DNA of 6,754 nt from Pyrinomonadaceae bacterium (GCA_013812565.1 JACCTF010000734.1:1-6754), one strand, 5' to 3'. Counted from the stretch's first letter, positions 1 to 6,754 are shown. Notes: generated by a model not told the origin, from the letters alone. Program-made: numbers and translations.

Positions 1-539
1 AGCGGCGAAATGATAATCCGTTCGCTCGCCTGACGCTGACCGTTATCGGGTGCGCTGCCGGAAGCTTGCGGCGCAGTTCTTTGCGCCGCACCCGCGGGAG
101 CTGGCTGCGCGCCGGCAGGTGCGGCGCTGGCTAGTTGCTGTTTCCCATCCTGCCCGCTCGCCTCTCCCTTGACGGGCGGCGCTTGTCCATCTTCAGCGCC
201 CGTCTTCGCCGCTGCTTGCGACGCGCCGTTGCCGCTGGTTGCTGCTTTACTTGCTTCGCTCTGTCCAGCAGCTTTATCGACTAGCGCTGAGATGTCTTCG
301 TCGGGAGCGCCAACGATGGCAACGATTTGGCCCAGCGGGACAGTCTCGCCAGCTTGCACCAAAATCTTGCGCAGCACACCTGCGGCGAGCGCTTGCATCT
401 CCATCGTGGCTTTGTCAGTGTCAACTTCAGCGAGCGTCTCACCTATGCTCACCGTGTCGCCTTCCTTCTTTAGCCATCTTGACAGTTGACCCTCCTCCAT
501 CGTCGGGGAGAGCTTCGGCATTACGACTTGTGTTGCCAT
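1..539 (-). CDS. pdhC: Pyruvate dehydrogenase E2 (dihydrolipoamide acetyltransferase), N-terminal part, cut by window edge
   Basis: E2 is the core of the pyruvate dehydrogenase complex: its swinging lipoyl arm takes the acetyl group from E1 and transfers it to CoA in the cytoplasm. The visible 179 codons start at the ATG at 539. Residues 1-77 form a lipoyl domain (MPKLSPTMEEG at 7-17, then DTDKATME), with K43 as the lipoylated lysine. Residues about 85-167 are a flexible linker rich in Ala, Gln, Gly and Pro. The last visible residues, SERIIISP, match the start of the peripheral subunit-binding domain (usual continuation SPLARRLA), so the catalytic domain must lie beyond position 1. It is the third gene of the pdh operon, 92 bp after pdhB. 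No Shine-Dalgarno sequence precedes the ATG; the bases just upstream are pyrimidine-rich followed by TTAAAACAAC. Pyruvate specificity is inferred from the E1 neighbours. Confidence 0.95.
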   Translation of the reverse strand, partial: MATQVVMPKLSPTMEEGQLSRWLKKEGDTVSIGETLAEVDTDKATMEMQALAAGVLRKILVQAGETVPLGQIVAIVGAPDEDISALVDKAAGQSEASKAATSGNGASQAAAKTGAEDGQAPPVKGEASGQDGKQQLASAAPAGAQPAPAGAAQRTAPQASGSAPDNGQRQASERIIISP

Positions 540-547
540 GTTGTTTT

Positions 548-630
548 AAGGATGAAGGCGGAAGGATGAAGGCGGAACAGAAGCCAAATATCTGTTCATC
601 CTTCATCCTTCCGCCTTCATCCTTCATCCT
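548..630. repeat. Inverted pair of 7-bp tandem repeats (AAGGATG/AAGGCGG) between pdhB and pdhC
   Basis: The left arm (548-575) is four 7-bp units, AAGGATG and AAGGCGG alternating. On the opposite strand the right arm (from 630 down to about 596) is five such units in the order ATG, ATG, CGG, ATG, ATG type. Pairing 548-581 with 591-624 gives 32 of 34 matches around a 9-nt loop (582-590), so transcript or single-stranded DNA can form a long hairpin. The pdhB TGA stop (634-632) directly abuts the first unit, and the pdhC ATG follows 8 nt after the other arm. The design resembles the short heptanucleotide repeats known from filamentous cyanobacteria. Its function is unknown; it might end, slow or process the operon transcript. 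Confidence 0.9.
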
Positions 631-631
631 T

Positions 632-1615
632 TCAATCTAAGTATGCTACTTCGCGAACGGCGGCGATGATGCGCTGTACATCGGGAATTGCCAAATTCTC
701 TAAATTCTTGGCATAGGGCGTCGGGGCATCAACTCCGGAAACGCGGCGGACGGGTGCGTCCAGATAGTCAAAGGCGTGTTCCATAATCTGCGCGCTGATC
801 TCTGCGCCGACGCCGCAGAACGGATGTGATTCTTCAGCCACCACGACGCGATTCGTCTTACGAACCGATTCGATAATCGTGTCGATGTCGAGCGGACGGA
901 TTGTGCGCGGATCGACCACTTCGCACGACACTCCCTGCTTCTCTAGTTCCTCGGCGGCTTTTAGCGCAAGGGGAACCATCAGCGAACGCGCGACGATGGT
1001 GGCATCAGTGCCTTCGCGTTTAACTTCGGCGACGCCCAGCGGAATCGTGAACTCCTCGTCTTCGGAAACCTCACCTTTGTTGCCGTACATGCGCTCTTGC
1101 TCGATGAAGATAACCGGATTGTCGTCGCGGATAGCACTCTTCAAAAGCCCTTTAGCATCAGCCGGGGTGGACGGCATAACGACTTTGAGGCCGGGAAAGT
1201 GCGCGTACCATGACTCGATGGCCTGCGAGTGTTGCGAGGAAACTTGATAGGCCGATCCGCCGGGGCCGCGGAAAACAATCGGCACCTTGAATTGCCCGCC
1301 GGACATGTAGAGCATCTTGGCGGCCGAGTTGATGATTTGATCGGTGGCGAGGATCGAGAAGTTGAAGGTCATAAATTCGATGATCGGGCGCAGGCCGACC
1401 ATCGCCGCGCCGACGCCGAGTCCAGCAAATCCAAGTTCCGTAATCGGCGAATCAATCACGCGCTTGTCACCAAACTCCTGAAGCAACCCCCGCGACACTT
1501 TGTATGCGCCCTGGTATGCGGCGACTTCTTCGCCCATCAAAAAAACATTTTCATCTCGATGCATCTCCTCGCGCATCGCTTGATTGAGCGCATCGCGCAT
1601 CGTGAGTACGGCCAT
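632..1615 (-). CDS. pdhB: Pyruvate dehydrogenase E1 component, beta subunit
   Basis: The beta chain of the alpha2beta2 E1 enzyme, which decarboxylates pyruvate on thiamine diphosphate (ThDP) and acetylates the E2 lipoyl group. I take the ATG at 1615, giving 327 aa, the normal family length. GGAGG lies 8 nt before it and the protein then begins MAVLTMRDALNQAM as in homologues. The reading frame stays open upstream to a TTG at 1660, but that extra stretch is translated repeat DNA and is rejected. Residues 1-180 form the transketolase-like pyrimidine-binding domain, with GEEVAAYQGAYK (28-39) carrying the conserved glutamate that activates the ThDP aminopyrimidine. Other family signatures are ITELGFAGLGVGAAM, EFMTFNF, QIINSAAK, FRGPGG and QHSQ. 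The C-terminal transketolase domain follows from about residue 200 (DPRTIRPLD, EESHPFCGVG). It lies 80 bp downstream of pdhA and its TGA stop abuts a heptamer repeat. Confidence 0.97.
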   Translation of the reverse strand: MAVLTMRDALNQAMREEMHRDENVFLMGEEVAAYQGAYKVSRGLLQEFGDKRVIDSPITELGFAGLGVGAAMVGLRPIIEFMTFNFSILATDQIINSAAKMLYMSGGQFKVPIVFRGPGGSAYQVSSQHSQAIESWYAHFPGLKVVMPSTPADAKGLLKSAIRDDNPVIFIEQERMYGNKGEVSEDEEFTIPLGVAEVKREGTDATIVARSLMVPLALKAAEELEKQGVSCEVVDPRTIRPLDIDTIIESVRKTNRVVVAEESHPFCGVGAEISAQIMEHAFDYLDAPVRRVSGVDAPTPYAKNLENLAIPDVQRIIAAVREVAYLD

Positions 1616-1636
1616 TTGATCAACCTCCGGTTTCGG

Positions 1637-1700
1637 AAGTGACAAGTGATTAAGTGACAAGATAAAACCTGTTCTTACTCGTCACTCGTCACTCGTCACT
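1637..1700. repeat. Inverted pair of 7-bp tandem repeats (AGTGACR) between pdhA and pdhB
   Basis: The left arm (1638-1661) reads as three AGTGACA-like units, the middle one altered to AGTGATTA. The right arm (1700 down to 1677 on the opposite strand) is three AGTGACG units plus a partial fourth. About 15 nt separate the arms, so an imperfect hairpin is possible. The pdhA TGA stop (1698-1696) is part of the first right-arm unit. The left arm ends about 10 bp before the GGAGG of pdhB. Its plan matches the element in the pdhB-pdhC gap, although the unit sequence is different. Confidence 0.85.
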
Positions 1701-2826
1701 GGTTTGCATAAATGTGTGTAAAGAGTTCTTCCGGCGCTGGCTCCGGACTCTCTTCGGCGAAGCGAACCGCTGCGTCAACCTCTCCGCGCACGCGCTGCTC
1801 TAGGTCGGCAAGCGCTTGGTCGTCAAGCAACTTCTTCTCTTTAAGACTCGCCGTGAAAAGTTTGATGGGATCGCGCTCTTGATACTTCTCGATTTCAGCC
1901 CGCGTGCGGTAGTTACCGGGGTCGGACATTGAGTGGCCCATAAAGCGATAAGTGCGGATTTCAAGCAAGGTGGGAAGCTGTTCGCGGCGCGCTCGTGCAA
2001 CCGCCCGCTCAGTAGCCTCGCGTACGGCGAGCACGTCCATGCCGTCAACAAACTCAGAGGCCACATCATAGGCGCAGGCTTTTTGCGAAACATCCTGTAG
2101 CGACATTGCGCGCTCAAGCGAAGTGCCCATGCCGTACTGATTATTTTCGCAGATGTAAATGCAGGGAAGTTTGTACAACTGAGCCATGTTCAACGATTCA
2201 TGAAACGCGCCTTGGTTTACTGCCGCTTCGCCGAAGAAACAGAGCGTCACTTGATCTGTGCCACGGTATTTGGAAGCAAAGGCGACACCGGTGGCAAGCG
2301 GGATTTGTCCGCCGACAATGGCGTGGCCGCCGAGAAAGTTTACATTCGCGTCGAACAGGTGCATCGAGCCGCCCTTGCCCGATGAACAGCCCCCGGCCTT
2401 GCCATACAATTCAGCCATAACTTCATCCGGTGAAATGCCTTTGGCGATGGCATGACCGTGTTCGCGATAGCTGGTCAAAACATAATCATCGGGTCTCAAG
2501 GCGGAGAGCGCGCCGACGGCAACTGCTTCCTGACCGATATAGAGATGGCAAAAGCCGCCGATCTTTCCCAGGCTGTAGGATTCAGCGGCTTTCTCTTCGA
2601 GGCGGCGAATGAGAACCATTTGGTAAAGGATGCGAAGCAGCGTTTCGCGATTCGTAGCTTCCATCCGATCCTTCTGCTCTTGCTTGCGTTGATCGTGTTC
2701 TTCGCGCACCTCAGCTCCGTTGACTTCGTCGAGAACTTCTTGCGCGACGACTCCGGCGGCCGAGGACACAGACGACACTGCCTCGTCAGCTTGTTGTCTT
2801 GTTTGGGTAACTTGTTTCCTACTCAT
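1696..2826 (-). CDS. pdhA: Pyruvate dehydrogenase E1 component, alpha subunit
   Basis: The alpha chain of pyruvate dehydrogenase E1; it binds the ThDP diphosphate through Mg2+ and works with PdhB. From the ATG at 2826 it has 376 aa (GGAAG 9 nt upstream). A GTG at 2844 is also in frame, and an ATG at 2664 would give the commoner length of 322 aa. Family signatures begin just after that internal ATG: LIRRLEEKAAE, GGFCHLYIGQEAV (about 91-102), SYREHGHAIA, GKGGSMHLF (150-158), GGQIPLATG. The ThDP motif reads GEAAVNQG (199-206) ending in ENN (227-229), so the usual GDG is GEA. The YRFMGHSMSDPG loop (293-304) matches the E1 alpha loop that covers the active site. Residues 1-54 are an unusual hydrophilic extension rich in Gln, Glu, Arg and Lys. 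It is the first gene of the operon, and its TGA stop lies inside a heptamer repeat. The assignment is firm; the start is not. Confidence 0.95.
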   Translation of the reverse strand: MSRKQVTQTRQQADEAVSSVSSAAGVVAQEVLDEVNGAEVREEHDQRKQEQKDRMEATNRETLLRILYQMVLIRRLEEKAAESYSLGKIGGFCHLYIGQEAVAVGALSALRPDDYVLTSYREHGHAIAKGISPDEVMAELYGKAGGCSSGKGGSMHLFDANVNFLGGHAIVGGQIPLATGVAFASKYRGTDQVTLCFFGEAAVNQGAFHESLNMAQLYKLPCIYICENNQYGMGTSLERAMSLQDVSQKACAYDVASEFVDGMDVLAVREATERAVARARREQLPTLLEIRTYRFMGHSMSDPGNYRTRAEIEKYQERDPIKLFTASLKEKKLLDDQALADLEQRVRGEVDAAVRFAEESPEPAPEELFTHIYANQ

Positions 2827-2964
2827 TTGAATGATCTTCCACACTTTTCACACTCAGGAGAATTCTCGCGTGCCTGTTTGTTTGGAGATTTCCGTCGAGA
2901 CGGACATTGACCGCTTAATGGGTGCGGCGTGCTGCGCAAGTTGACTCGGTTACAACGAAGCCGG

Positions 2965-2993
2965 ATTATACGCGAGACGCACACAGCGCGCAA
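2965..2993 (-). promoter_or_regulatory. Candidate sigma70-type promoter of the pdhA-pdhB-pdhC operon
   Basis: On the minus strand a perfect TATAAT (2970-2965) lies 17 nt after TTGCGC (2993-2988), which matches three of six -35 consensus positions. Transcription would start near 2958 and leave a leader of about 130 nt before the pdhA ATG. That leader contains a short dyad, TCCGTC/GACGGA, at 2891-2904. The call rests on motif and spacing only. Confidence 0.45.
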
Positions 2994-3035
2994 AAGGGAA
3001 CGAAAACGCTGAAAAAATTAAGGAGCTAAAATTAC

Positions 3036-3078
3036 AGGAGACAGAATGCAGACGTGGCTTCCGCCTTACTACCATTAG
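3036..3078 (+). other. Orphan ribosome binding site and ten-codon ORF
   Basis: AGGAG (3036-3040) stands 5 nt before an ATG at 3046, and an AAGGAG lies a little further upstream. The frame closes after ten codons (MQTWLPPYYH, TAG at 3076-3078). A second frame starting at GTG 3054 runs to 3239 and begins with a hydrophobic stretch ending in Ser-Cys. The site may be the remnant of a frameshifted gene, a leader peptide or chance. I recognise no product. Confidence 0.2.
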
Positions 3079-3517
3079 CTCTGAGCTGCTCTTTCTCGCT
3101 TGGCGGCCTTGACGTGCGAAAAAAAATCGTGTATTCCGAAGTACTTGTAGTTAAACTTTACGCGCCATGTAATCAAGTGCGCGTTCCGTTGGGGAAGACG
3201 GCGCGAGCTTTGGTCTTCTTTGAACAGCGTCTTCGTTGAGCAAAGGGTGGTTGTAATCACAAGGTCCACAAGTCTAAGTTGTGGAACTCTGGTTGCGGAT
3301 ACAACAAACGCTTGACAGCCGCTAGGGTAGTGCGCGTTAGGGTGAAGTGCAACGCCGCGTGGTGGAATCACGAAGCCCGTCACAGCAGTTTTGGGTTGTC
3401 CGCGCAGGTCCCGATCGCAAACAACCCGAAATGAATAACAACAGTTTCTTCAGGATCGCTCCCTTAAAGATTATTGCTATTAAAGAGCGTAGCCTGTAGC
3501 TGTTAACTTTGAACATT

Positions 3518-3570
3518 GAGCTGTCGCGGAGATGATCCGTTGCATTAATTTGCGAAAGGCCGCGCAGCTC
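3518..3570 (+). promoter_or_regulatory. GC-rich hairpin upstream of the lipoprotein gene
   Basis: GAGCTG-T-CGCGG (3518-3529) pairs fully with CCGCGCAGCTC (3560-3570): eleven base pairs with a single bulged T around a 30-nt loop. It ends 30 nt before the GGAGGAGG ribosome binding site at 3600. No T-run follows, so it is not an ordinary terminator. It may be a leader RNA structure that affects translation or mRNA stability. If the TTGAAC/GATGAT pair at 3509-3536 is the promoter, part of the stem would lie upstream of the transcript, so the role is open. Confidence 0.35.
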
Positions 3571-3613
3571 CCCAACAATCTAACCCCATAAATGGGCTTG
3601 GAGGAGGAAACTG

Positions 3614-3982
3614 ATGCGACGAAATTTAGCTCTCCTGGCGTTACTCGCCGTTGCCACGGTTTGGTCCGGGTGTACACCAGCAGAAAATACCAATACAAAT
3701 ACCAACACTACTGGGAACATGAGTACCAACACAAATTCCAACATGAGTGGAAGTGGAGCCATGAACTCGAATACGAGTGGAAGCGGAGCCATGAACTCGA
3801 ATACGAGTGGAGCCATGAACTCAAACATGTCGAACATGAACGGGAACATGAACTCAAACATGTCGAACATGAATGGAAACATGAACGGGAATATGAACCG
3901 CAACATGAATGGAAACATGAACTCAAACATGAATTCCAACATGAACTCGAACATGAATCGCAACGCCAACCGCACGCCGTAG
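3614..3982 (+). CDS. Small Asn/Met-rich repeat lipoprotein, function unknown
   Basis: This 122-aa protein starts at an ATG 5 nt after a strong GGAGGAGGA. Residues 1-20 look like a lipoprotein signal: MRRN, a hydrophobic stretch LALLALLAVATV, then SGC with the lipidated cysteine at C20. Tryptophan at position -3 is unusual for a lipobox. The mature part of 103 residues contains about 37 Asn and 17 Met, the rest mostly Ser, Gly and Thr, with only one acidic residue (E24) and a few Arg. It has two SGSGAMNSNT units, then two 11-residue MNSNMSNMNGN units, then NMN(G/S/R) tetrapeptides to the end. It is probably exported, disordered and membrane-anchored. I recognise no domain. Dense methionine could bind Cu(I) or Ag(I), or act as an oxidant sink, but this is speculation. 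It is a single-gene unit closed by a terminator. Confidence 0.8.
   Translation: MRRNLALLALLAVATVWSGCTPAENTNTNTNTTGNMSTNTNSNMSGSGAMNSNTSGSGAMNSNTSGAMNSNMSNMNGNMNSNMSNMNGNMNGNMNRNMNGNMNSNMNSNMNSNMNRNANRTP
3745..3975 (+). repeat. In-frame tandem repeats inside the lipoprotein gene
   Basis: Two 30-bp units (3745-3774 and 3775-3804) differ at one base, and a third, shortened unit begins at 3805. Two 33-bp units starting at 3815 and 3848 follow, then about eight 12-bp units built on AACATGAA. All periods are multiples of three, so changes in copy number keep the frame open. The near-identity of the 30-bp units points to recent duplication by slippage or unequal recombination. Confidence 0.85.
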
Positions 3983-4008
3983 TTTTTGGGTTGCAAATAA
4001 GAACATAA

Positions 4009-4043
4009 GGGCGCGCTCTACTTCTGTAGCGCGCCTTTTGTTT
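4009..4043 (+). terminator. Rho-independent terminator, probably bidirectional
   Basis: GGCGCGCT (4010-4017) pairs perfectly with AGCGCGCC (4028-4035) around a 10-nt loop, followed by TTTTGTTTT. It lies 27 nt after the lipoprotein stop. Read on the other strand the same stem is followed by TTATGTTCTTATTT, which is moderately T-rich, so it could also stop transcripts of the convergent thioredoxin-domain gene that ends at 4103. Confidence 0.85.
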
Positions 4044-4102
4044 TATCTTTGTTTATACGCTTTCCCATCAATCTGCATCCATGCTTTACCCCGCCTCGCG
4101 CA

Positions 4103-6175
<2,073 letters not shown>

Positions 6176-6431
6176 ACCCCTTACCTTGTCGAAAATGGTT
6201 TTCCGGCTGGTTCAATTGAGCGTCCATTTAACGATAGCAAAATAGTGATGGAAAGTTTAATCCATTCTACCTTCTGCCCGTGAGCGATGCACACCGGCAC
6301 GAGGGGCAAAGACTCTGAGTCTGTGAATAAGCCGAGCGTCAGAGCAAGCCGGGGATTATCTCGATTTTGGCTGACGATGTATGCCACGACGATCTAAATC
6401 AGCACGCCCAAGAGTGAGACAGCGACACCCC

Positions 6432-6509
6432 GACAGGATTCACAGAAGCGACAGGTCTAAAGGGAAATGATGCGACGCGACGAGTGATTTTTCTCCTGTG
6501 CATCCTGTC
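6432..6509. repeat. Inverted repeat GACAGGATTCACAG with 50-nt spacer
   Basis: GACAGGATTCACAG (6432-6445) is repeated in inverted orientation at 6496-6509 with one mismatch (13 of 14). A further ACAGG sits inside the spacer at 6451-6455 and a GAGACAG lies just upstream near 6416. This looks like a degenerate copy of an interspersed, ACAGGAT-type repeat element rather than a regulatory site of a neighbouring gene. Confidence 0.6.
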
Positions 6510-6563
6510 TCATGCTTTTGTTCCGAACTTCGCTACCGACTTGACTCGTAAACACACTCTGCA

Positions 6564-6593
6564 CTAACACGCGGAACCGAAAAAGGTTAGAAT
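6564..6593 (+). promoter_or_regulatory. Weak candidate promoter for the gene at 6726
   Basis: CTAACA (6564-6569; four of six -35 matches) is followed after 18 nt by TAGAAT (6588-6593; five of six -10 matches). The transcript would have a leader of about 125 nt containing two tiny ORFs and a dyad. The evidence is motif matching only. Confidence 0.3.
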
Positions 6594-6627
6594 CCGACAC
6601 AATTCAAGAGGCGGTGAGGAATGCGAG

Positions 6628-6681
6628 ATGACATTGAAGAGACTCTTCAGAATTGTTCTTAAACTCTGCTTGAATCAGTAA
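6628..6681 (+). other. Possible 17-residue leader peptide ORF
   Basis: The ATG at 6628 follows GAGG by 8 nt and encodes MTLKRLFRIVLKLCLNQ, basic and hydrophobic, ending with TAA at 6679-6681. Another ATG at 6621 starts an overlapping 13-codon frame. Either could be a leader peptide of the downstream gene or chance. Confidence 0.2.
6635..6649. promoter_or_regulatory. Perfect dyad TGAAGAG-A-CTCTTCA, possible operator
   Basis: Two 7-bp arms flank a single central A, with no mismatch. The site lies 76 bp upstream of the ATG at 6726 and just downstream of the suggested promoter, a position that would suit a dimeric repressor. No regulator gene is visible in the window. Confidence 0.25.
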
Positions 6682-6725
6682 TAGAATGAAAAAGCTTATC
6701 TCCCTTCCTCATCGAGGAGAAGAAA

Positions 6726-6754
6726 ATGCTCGATTTAACGGCCATATTTAATTC
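6726..6754 (+). CDS. Start of an unidentified gene, cut by window edge
   Basis: The ATG at 6726 is preceded by GAGGAG (6714-6719) at a 6-nt spacing, an excellent ribosome binding site. Only nine codons are visible (MLDLTAIFN), too few to name a product. The frame is open to the window end. Confidence 0.55.

Larger units (their letters stand above)
2845..3613. other. Long intergenic region without a convincing gene
   Basis: These 769 bp separate the divergently transcribed pdhA and the small lipoprotein gene. The pdhA end holds a good TATAAT promoter. The rest contains an isolated Shine-Dalgarno-ATG with a ten-codon frame (3046-3078) and several inverted repeats: 3194-3200 with 3228-3234, 3265-3271 with 3279-3285, 3389-3399 with 3421-3431, and 3518-3529 with 3560-3570. 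Frames open for 60-100 codons occur on both strands, but they have no ribosome binding site at a sensible distance and no recognisable protein features. A structured RNA or a decayed gene is possible; nothing here proves either. Confidence 0.6.
6176..6725. other. Intergenic region without a convincing gene
   Basis: These 550 bp lie between the divergent thioredoxin-domain gene and the gene starting at 6726. A 68-codon minus-strand frame (6387-6181) ends 5 nt before the thioredoxin-domain ATG, but it begins with GTG, has no ribosome binding site and looks like no known protein. The stretch also holds a separated inverted repeat (6432-6509), a possible promoter (6564-6593), two tiny ORFs after a GTGAGGA, and a 15-nt dyad (6635-6649). 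Confidence 0.6.

Noticed and set aside
548..630. CRISPR-like array
   Set aside because: Units are 7 bp and contiguous without spacers and occur in opposed orientation; no cas genes are present.
239..640. Open frames on both strands through the pdhB-pdhC gap, with peptides such as FILPPSSFIL or MKDEGGRMKDE
   Set aside because: These are translations of the heptamer repeat fused to out-of-frame pdhC sequence. They have no independent ribosome binding site or protein features.
2452..2910. Plus-strand 152-codon frame opposite pdhA
   Set aside because: It is antisense to the E1 alpha coding sequence, has no ribosome binding site and no recognisable domain.
3312..3340. Perfect TTGACA at 3312-3317
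   Set aside because: No -10-like hexamer lies 15-19 nt downstream on the plus strand, so it is not called a promoter.
3075..3383. Minus-strand 102-codon frame in the gene-free stretch
   Set aside because: It has a GTG start without a Shine-Dalgarno sequence, no hydrophobic or domain signature, and composition of random translation.
3580..4008. Frames of 138 codons on both strands across the lipoprotein gene
   Set aside because: The trinucleotide-phased repeats keep other frames open. The frame at 3614 alone has a strong ribosome binding site, a signal peptide and a terminator after its stop.
6181..6387. Minus-strand 68-codon frame just before the thioredoxin-domain gene
   Set aside because: It begins with GTG, has no ribosome binding site and no recognisable features. 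The close spacing to the next ATG alone is not enough.

Overview
The window reads as a piece of chromosome from a free-living, moderately GC-rich Gram-negative-type bacterium. Two things suggest an uncultured Acidobacteriota relative, possibly Blastocatellia: heptanucleotide repeats between operon genes, and a small Asn-rich lipoprotein. This placement is inference from style and is not proven. There are no mobile elements, phage genes, tRNAs, rRNAs or CRISPR arrays.

Left part (1-2826, minus strand): three genes of a pyruvate dehydrogenase complex in the order pdhA (E1 alpha), pdhB (E1 beta), pdhC (E2, cut by the window edge after its lipoyl domain and linker). Separate alpha and beta E1 chains mark the heterotetrameric type of complex. 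The proteins would decarboxylate pyruvate on ThDP, pass the acetyl group to the E2 lipoyl-lysine and make acetyl-CoA. A TATAAT-type promoter lies about 130 bp upstream of pdhA. Both gaps inside the operon hold a pair of inverted arms made of 7-bp tandem units, each placed directly at the TGA stop of the preceding gene. The unit sequence differs between the two gaps.

Middle (2827-3613): about 790 bp without a convincing gene. It contains the pdhA promoter, several inverted repeats, an orphan Shine-Dalgarno-ATG and the structured leader of the next gene. At 3614-3982 (plus) lies a small predicted lipoprotein whose mature part is almost only Asn, Met, Ser, Gly and Thr in tandem repeats. A hairpin terminator after it probably also serves the convergent gene.

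Right part (4103-6175, minus): a full-length thioredoxin-domain protein of the YyaL/SPATA20 (DUF255) family with an intact CHWC motif. From 6176 to 6725 there is no convincing gene, only an inverted repeat, a dyad and a possible promoter. A new plus-strand gene with a good ribosome binding site starts at 6726 and is cut after nine codons.

The window is mostly ordinary housekeeping sequence. The features most worth a second look are the twin heptamer repeat elements in the pdh operon, the GDG-to-GEA change in the E1 alpha ThDP motif, and the Asn/Met repeat lipoprotein with its structured leader. I found no clear multi-gene novel system.
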